A stretch of 64,000 nucleotides of DNA from contig CM050446.2 of the NCBI GenBank assembly GCA_027563935.2, positions 130,113,608 through 130,177,607 on the forward strand, read 5' to 3'. The DNA comes from Costus lasius (lineage: Eukaryota > Streptophyta > Magnoliopsida > Zingiberales > Costaceae). The translations under genes were made by a program, and so were the position numbers. Each line of letters opens with the position of its first letter. Position 1 is the stretch's first letter. Under the pieces are notes generated by a model. That model saw only the letters and a list, made by a program, of their open reading frames with translations. It did not search any database and was not told where the DNA came from. Positions 55,288 to 64,000 of the stretch are shown one piece after another.

Positions 55288-55295
55288 ATTAGAGT

Positions 55296-55747
55296 AAGTG
55301 GTAATTAGCAAACCTGCTAGTAATTTTATATTTTGAATTAAGTTTTAAAATACAAAGAGTTATTCTCATCCAGTTTAATAGAGATAAATATTCCTTAAAC
55401 CTGACAACAAAATCTAGTCGAAGTGAATTTTTTTTAAGAATTAAGTTAATTCAAATTGAGTTTGAGTAATTATGTCATCTCTCTGTGATCATTATCAATT
55501 ATTATGGACGTCTAATCTAGAGTATTGTGATGTTGTCCATGCATCCCTTTTTTTATCAGTATTTATTGTTTACTGCCCTGCTTACCGGGAAGGAAACCCG
55601 AAGGAAAGGGAGGGAAAATAGAAATTTCCTCTGTATACCGGGACAGACGGTAAAAAATGCAGAGAAAAACGACGTATGTTTCTGTAGTTTTTTTTATCCG
55701 CCCAATTCGGGCGGAAACATGTTAAACACGTGAACCTCCCCCTCGCG
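55296..55747. other. Intergenic stretch, nothing recognised
   Basis: AT-rich, without features. The last five bases (TCGCG, 55743-55747) are the left target duplication of solo LTR F. Confidence 0.5.
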
Positions 55748-57744
55748 TGTCACGCCCCGGCGGGAAGCCGCCTATTTCTAGCTCAGGGTTCCCCAGGGAG
55801 TGACAATATTGATAGGAACCAGAGAACTATAATAATCACATATCCTTTATTTAATAAACAATCCAAATTTAACATCAACGGCTTTATAACACAATATCTG
55901 AATACAACTATCCAAATTATCAACTGAATAAAATACAAAAGACAACTATCTCAACTCGGGCTGGTATCTGCTATCTACTCTATCCCTCCCAGAAGCTAAC
56001 TCTGTACCTGGAAGAGAAACAAAGGGAGTTAGCAGAAATGCTAAGTAGGAATCAACAAACATGGTGAGGGAATCAAATAACAGGATAATACAATAACTGA
56101 AACAACGATATACAAATAATATAAGAATATCGTGCAAATCATCAAGCTGGCCAACAGATCTCACTTAAGAGCCGCACTCATTTTCAGAGTGTTTCCACTA
56201 TTGCTCATGCAATGGAACGACTATCCTAAACAGCCCGGAGTGTTGCGTCCAACACTGACATCCGTAGTATTGTCCTCAAGACAACTGGCGGTGCCGTACC
56301 GGCATCTCAGATAGTCCGATGCGCGTCGGAATTATAACTCAGATAAACAGGCCACTGGAGAATAAATCATCCAGGTCAGAGGTCAATATATATCACGACT
56401 TTATCATCACAGATTTACAACGGTTCCACATACTTATGCGTTAATATCTCAGATACACAATTGTTCAACCAGGCTCATAAGCCAATATATCAGATATCTC
56501 AAAACAGGTTTGTTAACCATTCATACAGAAACAGAATATGACCAAATAAACAAGATAATTGAGGTCAACAGGAATTTCAGAAACAAACCAAGCAGACGAA
56601 GCAATTAGATTATCAGTGTCAATCAATTCTATCATATGCATCATATATCAAACCAAAGGATTAAGCAACAAATCCTATTATTGACACTGTAAGAAAGGAG
56701 TAGGGTAAGATTCCTACCTCGAACGATGTAATCCTGAATCCTTTTGAAAAGCCAATAAGTTGTATATCAAACAATGCAAGCCGATTATTGGATCAACCAC
56801 TCTGTAATATGAATTTGTACATGAACTCTATCATTAAACATTCTAACATGGAAACCAAGACTACCAAAATGTAGAACGTAACCCTAAACTTAGAGAACCA
56901 CTCTTAGATCATATGAACCGAACCTAAAACCCACTGAACTGAATAGAATTGCACTGAACCGATCAAATTTACCCTGAACCAAGTCAAACCGAGACTTAGA
57001 ACTTCAATTACACAAAATCTAAACTTCATCTAAGACCACACATACTACCATTGGATAGGACATTTCATTATCTTTCCAACGGCTACCAGAACCGGCCCGG
57101 ATTCGACCGCCTTGGGTTCGAACCGGTCGAAATTCAATTACTGACCCAAACTGGAATTGAACCGCTCGGTCCGGTTCAATTCGATTTCAAAACTCAGCGA
57201 CCGGTTTATTTATAAATAAACCGCCGCCCAAACCCTAATTTTGGACCGAACCGTAGCTCGCCCGTGCCGCCCAAACGCCGCCGCGCAAGGCCGCCGGACT
57301 TGCGTCCGCTGCTTGCGCAGGCGAGCTCCCGAGGGCGCATCGAAGATCAGATCGCCGCCAAACTTCGCCAGTAGACTCCGGACGACGAGGCGAGGTTCTA
57401 CGACCAGCTTTGGCGAGTTTTCGACCCACGGTCGAAGCATCCGAAGCAACAGAAGGTATCGATGGTGGCGCCGCCGTCGATACACAAAACTTAACCAAAC
57501 CCATCTATACCGAAACCGAACTTCACCAAAACTTCAGGAAAGGTAGGATACCTTGCTACGATGTTGTATCGTAGCCTAGAACAGAGCGATCGTCATCGAT
57601 GAAGGCGCTGGATGGCTGGAACATGAGGCGGCGCCGCTCGAACTCCGACGACGAGTTTGAGCGCGATTTCTCCTTCCTGGCGGCGCTTCGAGGGGTGAAA
57701 ATGTTCAAGCGTTCGAGTCCCATCAACGAGAGCAGAAGCCCCAT

Positions 57745-59487
57745 TGATGGGGGTGCTAGGCATGCACACATTCAAACAACGCGTTTTGAAAAGATTTGAT
57801 AGTTAGGTATAGAGTAATGAAACCCCTTATGCTAACGTAGTTGAAAATAGCTTGTTTTGAGTATTTGTAGGTAAAAACCGAACTAGATAAGTAATGAACT
57901 GAAGTTGAGCCCTATCATGCGAGTCTAAAACAAGTGATGAAATCAAAGTTGTAACCTAGCATGCGGTCTAAAGCTTGAAAGTAAAACTATTCTAAGGGAG
58001 AGGCTCACCTTGCGCCCTTTGAGAATAGAAAGGGCGAACTTCCCGTTCTTCACCGGTCCAATGGTTGAACTCACGAAGTAGGGCCCTATGAGCTTACATT
58101 CATAACATTACAGCACTCCCACACATGCGTGGGTGAGTTAAAATGATTATTAAGAGGCCCTTTCACAATCACAACCAAGGGGGAGATTAGTTCTCCAAGT
58201 TCCCTTGCTAACAATTTAGAGACTAGCTATTAGGGGAGGGGGAAGAGGGGGTGACGCCTTGCATTCTCTTCTGACCCTTGCGCAACCTTCATGGAATAGA
58301 TACATAAGTGTAGGTGGATGCTCAAGAACATCAAGAAAAGCAACAACCAAAGAAGAAGGGGGAAACTTAGCTAACTCGGGTAGATGCTTGATCTTGACAT
58401 GGTGGGAGACACCTCCTTGAGTCTCGGTTGTGTCCAGCTCCTCCTCTTGGGCTGAGGACTCTTCAGGACTGATGGGAGGAGGTGGCGTGAGCTTCAACTT
58501 CAAGGCATGAGCAAGAGTGGAAGAAGGTTGAAGGAGGGAAGAGGAGGAGAGCTCTCGGCTAGGGTTGGAAGAGGGGGAAGAGTTGGGGTGACACACACCC
58601 TTGAAGACACACTTCAGAAGTTCTTTTCAAAAGTATTCAACTCTAACTCTTGTCCAAGAAGTTACAAGGTTATAATAACATAGCCACACAAGGAAAACAT
58701 GTCCTTGGGCGCATAAGCAAGCCAAAACACCCAACAACAATCTGCACAAGAAGCTGGCGCATAGAGGCTGAGCTTTCCTCCTTTGTGGACTGGTCTTCTA
58801 GAGTCTCTCTTGGAGTGTTTCTTCAAGTGGCAAGGGGGAATCCTGAGCTGCTGCAAAGGTTGATCTGCTGGTGGCTTTGGGGGGCGAGAACAGCAAGCAA
58901 TTCCCTAAATAGGGGGGCAACAACCTGCACTTGTAAAGGTGGACTGCCGGCTGCTCTTAGCTTTGATAGGCTGACATGCTTTCTCCTTTGGGGGCTGTAG
59001 GAAAGCTGGTATGTGGCTGGCTTGGTCCTCTTTGCTTCCAAGGGAAAGGGGCGGTTGGAGATGAAGACAAATAACTCCACATGGATGCTTGCTTGGATGG
59101 TAGAAACTTGGGTGGATTTGATGAGGGTGCTCTTCAAGATGGATTGGTTTGAGCTTGGCGCTTCTTTGATGAACTAGACCTGATCTTGGCTTGAGTCCCA
59201 AAATGGAGTTGACCTAATCTATTACATCAATTGCATGCACTAACCTATCATACATAAGTGGCGGAACCTAGAAATGTAACTACATGGTGTAATTGGAAGG
59301 TGGATCTAACCTACCGCATCATGCAAGTTATGCTAGGAGATCTAACTTAAAGGATGCATGCAATGCAAGGAATGAAAATCTAACTTAAAGATGCATGCAA
59401 TGCAAGAGATGGAAATTTAGGTGCCCTAGCTAGGGTAACCGTAAACTCCATTTGTATTTCCGTGGGTCATGTCGCCTCCCCACATCA
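57745..59487 (-). repeat. Element E 3' LTR (left copy)
   Basis: 1743 bp, TGATGGGGG...CCCCACATCA. Minus-strand start at 59487. The last codons and stop of the gag-type ORF lie in its first 58 bases (59430-59487). Nearly identical to 61596-63338. Confidence 0.9.
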
Positions 59488-61421
59488 GCTCTCCCCGGGT
59501 GAGAAAAATTCTTCTCCGAAGAATTGTCCTTTTCCATGAGGAGCTTTGAGGTAGTAAGGGTGAGTTCTTCCTCGGGGAGCCAACCCTCTTCACCATTGTC
59601 ATATCCAACTAAGTAGAGTAACTCTACCTCATCACGGGTGAAATGGGTTTGGTCCTCAAGGATGGACTCAATCATATGCTCACAAGTGGGGTCATAGTAT
59701 GGGGTGGAATGATGCTTATGCAATATGAAGTCATCCACACCAAAAGTGATGGGGGTCCAAAAATCAGTGTCAACAGTATCACAGCAATCAATCTCTTCAT
59801 CCCAATCTTCATGCTCCTTAAATTCAGGGTCTCCTACACAGAAAGTCCTTTCTCTGCCATATTCATTAGTATGTTTGTGGTATACAGGCCTACTAAAAGA
59901 TTTTGGTATGACAAAATCAAAGTGTTCAAGTTCTGGTAGAGAAAGCAAATCATTATTCAATTCAATTTTCTTTAACCCTGGAGTACTAAGGCTAGGCTCC
60001 TCAAGGCAAGACTCAAGGTCTAAAGGAGAGATGGATGATGTTGTCAACTCAGACAAGTTAGGTTCTAAATCATATCCTAGCATGGGAATCTTAAGAGGAT
60101 CTAAAGTGAATCCTACATCATATTCAGGTGAGCTAATGTCTAGCTCAAGAAGGGTGAGGGGCGCCTGTAGGATTGGACTTCCTAAGGAAAAAAGAAATGG
60201 TTCTCCCATATCTGGAGTAAGATCCTCAAAGCTAAACTGGGGGAGTTTGATCATGTCATAAGGGGAAGGTTGATATAGGTCAGTCCCTATGGGGTCAACA
60301 GGAGTAGGGCCATCCCTAGAGTTGTGGGTTATAAGCCTATGTTCAATTGGTCCTAAATGTGGCTTAGGAGTGTGGGTGGCAAGACCTAATAGATATGTTT
60401 CATGGGTCATTGGATCAAAGATCAAGTCTTCTAAGCCTTGACATTGAGGTTCTCCTAATGTTAGAGACTTAGGATCTTGGTCAATGGCAAAAGGATCTAG
60501 CATGGGTTCCATCTTAGGCAAAGTAAGGGATCTTAACTCATGTTGGTTGATATCTAAAGGTGAAGGATCCTCTATTTGAAGGTGATGGATTTCTAAAGTG
60601 TCTATAGGCTCATCTAAACTTTCAATAAGGTCAAGTGGCTTGGAACCTAAGTGTTCACAACCTATTGAAGAGTTCTCTAAAGTTTGCCCTATGTCATGAA
60701 GGGTAGGTTCACAGGGTTCAAGCACTTGATCTAAACATGGGAGCCCTAAAGGGTGAGGCAAACTAGTCTCGTAGGTCACTAAGGGTAGGATAGCTTCCAC
60801 TAAGTCTAGCCTAATATGATTGGGTTCAAGTTCTTCCGTAGGCTTAGGTGAGATTGATCTTAAAGGTGTGGACTTAGTATGACCTATATGAATGTCAAGA
60901 GAGTTTTCCCTAAGTTGGTTGAGTTCTTGTTTAGGTTTTAGGGACAACATGATTTGACATGGAGGTAAGTCTTCAATGGGTTCCCTAGACTTGATTTGAG
61001 ATTGGCTTTGGGAAGGTAGCTTTGGTTCTAAGGCTTGATTGAGCTCCATGGTTTCATTGGCTACCTTAGGGGCTTTGGGTCTTGGATGGTCAATTTTCCT
61101 TTTATAGAATCTCTTAAGATTTTGCTCTACCTCACTAGCTATTCGAAAAGCATCTTCTATTGTGTATATGGGGTAGTATGTGAGACCTCTCTTAATCTCA
61201 AAGCTAAGACCATCTCTAAACCGGTTAAGCATAACCCTAGGAGCTTCTCTAGTACTATGGTAGAAGGTTTTGAACTTTAGTATATATTCAGCTACATTCA
61301 TGTTCGCTTGGGTAAGCCATTTTTCATTGAGAGATGTAGGATCATATATCTCTTTTATCATGTCATCCCATCTCTTGATGGGTTGCCTATTGCCTCCTCG
61401 GGGCTTGAACCTAGTAGCCAT
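59430..61421 (-). CDS. Element E gag-type ORF, intact (663 aa)
   Basis: ATG at 61421 (MATRFKPRGGNRQP), about 160 bases after the PBS. The frame is open to a stop at 59430. Residues 1 to about 110 match a Ty3-type gag domain: PIKRWDDMIKEIYDP, MNVAEYILKFKTFY, RVMLNRFRDGLSFEIKRGL, EDAFRIASEVEQNLKRFYKR. The remaining 550 residues are rich in Leu, Pro, Glu and Asp, with many L-E-P, P-x-L and S-P words, and show no protease, RT or zinc-knuckle motif. The C-terminal part has an acidic DWDEEIDCCDTVDTD segment and a conserved-looking LLYLVGYDNGEEGWLPEEELTL. The reading frame is complete despite the lack of enzymes. An in-frame GTG upstream (61442) was not chosen. Function of the C-terminus unknown. 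Confidence 0.85.
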   Translation of the reverse strand: MATRFKPRGGNRQPIKRWDDMIKEIYDPTSLNEKWLTQANMNVAEYILKFKTFYHSTREAPRVMLNRFRDGLSFEIKRGLTYYPIYTIEDAFRIASEVEQNLKRFYKRKIDHPRPKAPKVANETMELNQALEPKLPSQSQSQIKSREPIEDLPPCQIMLSLKPKQELNQLRENSLDIHIGHTKSTPLRSISPKPTEELEPNHIRLDLVEAILPLVTYETSLPHPLGLPCLDQVLEPCEPTLHDIGQTLENSSIGCEHLGSKPLDLIESLDEPIDTLEIHHLQIEDPSPLDINQHELRSLTLPKMEPMLDPFAIDQDPKSLTLGEPQCQGLEDLIFDPMTHETYLLGLATHTPKPHLGPIEHRLITHNSRDGPTPVDPIGTDLYQPSPYDMIKLPQFSFEDLTPDMGEPFLFSLGSPILQAPLTLLELDISSPEYDVGFTLDPLKIPMLGYDLEPNLSELTTSSISPLDLESCLEEPSLSTPGLKKIELNNDLLSLPELEHFDFVIPKSFSRPVYHKHTNEYGRERTFCVGDPEFKEHEDWDEEIDCCDTVDTDFWTPITFGVDDFILHKHHSTPYYDPTCEHMIESILEDQTHFTRDEVELLYLVGYDNGEEGWLPEEELTLTTSKLLMEKDNSSEKNFSHPGRADVGRRHDPRKYKWSLRLP
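59488..59497 (-). other. Element E polypurine tract
   Basis: On the minus strand CGGGGAGAGC stands directly before the LTR start TGATGTGG. It lies within the long ORF. Confidence 0.65.
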
Positions 61422-61579
61422 GGGGAGTATTTTTGAAAACACTATAACATTTTAAAATAGAGCTCTCTAAGGTGGTAAGATATAGGTAGTTATTTTCTTT
61501 CAAACACCTAGGTCCAAAAATCGTCCTAGTAGTAGAAAATTAGGATTTTGGTCTTGTAAAATTCTACTCTAAGAGCCTA

Positions 61580-61592
61580 AGCTCTGATACCA
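61580..61592 (-). other. Element E primer-binding site (initiator-Met tRNA)
   Basis: Minus strand TGGTATCAGAGC, three bases inside the right LTR, matches the initiator-Met primer site at 12 of 13 positions. It sets the minus orientation. Confidence 0.88.
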
Positions 61593-61595
61593 AGA

Positions 61596-63338
61596 TGATG
61601 GGGGTGCTAGGCATGCACACATTCAAACAACGCATTTTGAAAAGATTTGATAGTTAGGTATAGAGTAATGAAACCCCTTATGCTAACGTAGTTGAAAATA
61701 GCTTGTTTTGAGTATTTGTAGGTAAAAACCGAACTAGATAAGTAATGAACTGAAGTTGAGCCCTATCATGCGAGTCTAAAACAAGTGATGAAATCAAAGT
61801 TGTAACCTAGCATGCGGTCTAAAGCTTGAAAGCAAAACTATTCGAAGGGAGAGGCTCACCTTGCGCCCTTTGAGAATAGAAAGGGTGAACTTCCCGTTCT
61901 TCACCGGTCCAATGGTTGAACTCACGAAGTAGGGCCCTATGAGCTTACATTCATAACATTACAGCACTCCCACACATGCGTGGGTGAGTTAAAATGATTA
62001 TTAAGAGGCCCTTTCACAATCACAACCAAGGGGGAGATTAGTTCTCCAAGTTCCCTAGCTAACAATTTAGAGACTAGCTATTAGGGGAGGGGGAAGAGGG
62101 GGTGACGCCTTGCATTCTCTTCTGACCCTTGCGCAACCTTCATGGAATAGATACATAAGTGTAGGTGGATGCTCAAGAACATCAAGAAAAGCAACAACCA
62201 AAGAAGAAGGGGGAAACTTAGCTAACTCGGGTAGATGCTTGATCTTGACATGGTGGGAGACACCTCCTTGAGTCTCGGTTGTGTCCAGCTCCTCCTCTTG
62301 GGCTGAGGACTCTTCAGGACTGATGGGAGGAGGTGGCGTGAGCTTCAACTTCAAGGCATGAGCAAGAGTGGAAGAAGGTTGAAGGAGGGAAGAGGAGGAG
62401 AGCTCTCAGCTAGGGTTGGAAGAGGGGGAAGAGTTGGGGTGACACACACCCTTGAAGACACACTTCAGAAGTTCTTTTCAAAATTATTCAACTCTAACTC
62501 TTGTCCAAGAAGTTACAAGGTTATAATAACATAGCCACACAAGGAAAACAGGTCCTTGGGCGCATAAGCAAGCCAAAACACCCAACAACAATCTGCACAA
62601 GAAGCTGGCGCATAGAGGCTGAGCTTTCCTCCTTTGTGGACTGGTCTTCTAGAGTCTCTCTTGGAGTGTTTCTTCAAGTGGCAAGGGGGAATCCTGAGCT
62701 GCTGCAAAGGTTGATCTGCTGGTGGCTTTGGGGGGCGAGAACAGCAAGCAATTCCCTAAATAGGGGGGCAGCAACCTGCACTTGTAAAGGTGGACTGCCG
62801 GCTGCTCTTAGCTTTGATAGGCTGACATGCTTTCTCCTTTGGGGGTTGTAGGAAAGCTGGTATGTGGCTGGCTTGGTCCTCTTTGCTTCCAAGGGAAAGG
62901 GGCGGTTGGAGATGAAGACAAATAACTCCACATGGATGCTTGCTTGGATGGTAGAAACTTGGGTGGATTTGATGAGGGTGCTCTTCAAGATGGATTGGTT
63001 TGAGCTTGGCGCTTCTTTGATGAACTAGACCTGATCTTGGCTTGAGTCCCAAAATGGAGTTGACCTAATCTATTACATCAATTGCATGCACTAACCTATC
63101 ATACATAAGTGGCGGAACCTAGAAATGTAACTACATGGTGTAATTGGAAGGTGGATCTAACCTACCACATGATGCAAGTTATGCTAGGAGATCTAACTTA
63201 AAGGATGCATGCAATGCAAGGAATGAAAATCTAACTTAAAGATGCATGCAATGCAAGAGATGGAAATTTAGGTGCCCTAGCTAGGGTAACCATAAACTCC
63301 ATTTGTATTTCCGTGGGTCATGTCGCCTCCCCACATCA
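61596..63338 (-). repeat. Element E 5' LTR (right copy)
   Basis: 1743 bp, TGATGGGGG...CCCCACATCA, followed by TSD CCCAT. As the PBS adjoins it, this is the upstream LTR. Open frames within it recur in the left LTR and are not evidence of genes. Confidence 0.9.
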
Positions 63339-63491
63339 CCCATTATATAGAGGCAAAACGCGTTCCAGACGGCGAGAACGCGGCGGCGACCAAATCGCCG
63401 CAAAGATCGGGGAAGACGACGAGTTCGCTCGTCGCCCTAATTTAATTCAAACCTCGAATAAATAAAAACCGTAACGTTTTAATATTAAAAA

Positions 63492-63561
63492 GCGAATTAG
63501 CCCGATGGTTAGGCGGCGTCGTTTGCTTACGCGCGACGCGGGTTCGAGCCCCCTCGAGCGC
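63492..63561 (+). other. tRNA-like segment inside solo LTR F
   Basis: A Pol III-type A box (TAGCCCGATGGTTAGG, 63498-63513) and a perfect B box (GGTTCGAGCCC, 63541-63551) are spaced as in tRNAs. The ends pair poorly as an acceptor stem (gcgaatt against cgagcgc), so it is a degenerate tRNA-derived piece rather than a tRNA gene. It is antisense to the LTR. It may have been acquired from a SINE or tRNA. Confidence 0.5.
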
Positions 63562-63697
63562 AAAAATCAACTTTTTTATAAAAACTCAAATATTAAACCT
63601 TTTAAAAATTCTGAAAAATTCTAGAAAAAATCATAAAAATCCAAAATAAAAAATTTTGAATTTCCAAAATTAAATTTATAAAATTAAGGTTATAACA

Positions 63698-64000
63698 TCG
63701 CGTACGTCTCATTGCTAGCCGACTACCCTGCCGCCTCTTACCTCGCCTCGCCTCCGCTCTCACCTCATTGTTGCTGACTGCCCTCTCCATCTATGTCTGG
63801 TCCTCGCCATCGTCGACAGCACCGCCGCCTCAACCTCCCCCTCGCTAACGCTGCTCTCGTCTGGTCCTCACCCTCGTCCACAACACTGCCGCCTTCCCGC
63901 CGCCTCGTCCTTGCCACGACCTCGCCATCGCCGACTGCACCGTTGCCTCTCACCTTACCTCGCCCTCGACCTCGCCATCGTTGACAACCCCTCCGCCCCG
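63698..64000. repeat. C-rich degenerate repeats at the window end
   Basis: After the TSD TCGCG the sequence is built from CTCGCCATCG and CCTCGCC words with irregular spacing (for example CTCGCCATCGTCGACAGCAC, CTCGCCATCGCCGACTGCAC and CTCGCCATCGTTGACAAC). Open frames are short. It could be a truncated minisatellite or the start of another element. Confidence 0.5.

Larger units (their letters stand above)
57745..63338 (-). mobile_element. Element E: TR-GAG-like non-autonomous LTR retrotransposon, complete
   Basis: Two LTRs of 1743 bp each (57745-59487 and 61596-63338) begin TGATGGGGG and end CCCCACATCA. The TSD CCCAT stands at 57740-57744 and 63339-63343. About 12 LTR mismatches by eye (0.7%). 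The 2.1-kb internal part has a PBS and PPT and one long ORF with only a gag domain. There is no protease, RT or integrase, so mobilisation depends on a helper. The layout fits plant TR-GAG elements (terminal repeats with a gag domain). Confidence 0.9.
55748..63697 (-). mobile_element. Solo LTR F (about 2.35 kb net), split by element E
   Basis: Starts TGTCACGCC and ends GGTTATAACA (minus strand TGTTATAACC...GGCGTGACA). The 5-bp duplication TCGCG stands at 55743-55747 and 63698-63702. Element E and its duplicated CCCAT sit inside at 57740-63343. The two halves are 1997 and 354 bp. A tRNA-like segment lies at 63492-63561 in its promoter-distal (5') part. GC-rich frames at 57240-57800 are not considered genes. 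Confidence 0.88.

Noticed and set aside
58216..59201. Frames of 98-126 codons in the element E LTRs
   Set aside because: Duplicated in the second LTR (62067-63052), lacking domains, and overlapping on both strands.
59725..60261. 178-codon plus-strand frame opposite the element E ORF
   Set aside because: Shadow frame. The minus strand carries the gag domain and a far longer frame.
63492..63561. Functional tRNA gene
   Set aside because: The acceptor stem does not pair and the T and D stems are short. Only the promoter boxes are preserved.

Overview
This window is nuclear DNA of a flowering plant, dominated by nested LTR retrotransposons. The evidence is Athila- and Tat-lineage Ty3/gypsy elements, a Ty1/copia 3' end, LTRs primed by initiator-Met and Asp tRNAs, a hAT-type miniature element and one single-exon CC-NB-LRR resistance-type gene. 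The NLR is of the CNL class and would fit a monocot, but the species cannot be fixed from the sequence. Only one ordinary host gene is convincing (the NLR, minus strand, 49943-53098). Almost everything else is transposon, transposon remnant or AT-rich intergenic sequence.

Layout. 374-3543: non-coding LTR element G with 1.27-kb LTRs and 5-bp target-site duplication (TSD) CTTAG. 3630-9540: decayed plus-strand Athila-type element A, whose 5' LTR is split by a minus-strand Athila-type LTR (D, about 3945-6009). 10369-12530: minus-strand pseudogene resembling the ATHILA ORF-1 family. 13260-17216: minus-strand Athila-type element B (LTR, PBS, gag, protease; pol missing), abutting a plus-strand Athila protease-RT fragment (C). 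C is fused near 18147 to the RNase H end and 3' LTR of a copia element (to 20793). 20808-22790: array of about 65-bp repeats, split by a solo LTR (21107-22598, TSD CCAAG).

23250-45824 is a large, young Tat-lineage element. It has 4.34-kb LTRs (25545-29887 and 41486-45824), a gag-pol frame with only three in-frame stops, two RNase H domains, an integrase, and an antisense plant-mobile-domain (PMD) gene between integrase and 3' LTR. A second copy of the PMD/PPT segment lies left of the 5' LTR, implying a former tandem (LTR-internal-LTR-internal-LTR) structure. 45825-49942 is AT-rich with a remnant resembling old Tat LTR ends.

After the NLR come an AT-rich putative MITE (about 54056-54730), a palindromic hAT MITE (54878-55287, TSD ATTAGAGT) and solo LTR F (55748-63697, TSD TCGCG). 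F is interrupted by element E (57745-63338, TSD CCCAT), a TR-GAG-like non-autonomous element. E has two 1743-bp LTRs and one intact 663-codon ORF that starts with a gag domain and ends inside the 3' LTR.

The elements record successive insertions: E into F, D into A, B next to C, and G beside A. The intact TSDs and the roughly 0.6-1% LTR mismatch counted by eye for G, Tat and E point to recent activity. No CRISPR array, bacterial operon or genuine tRNA/rRNA gene was seen.
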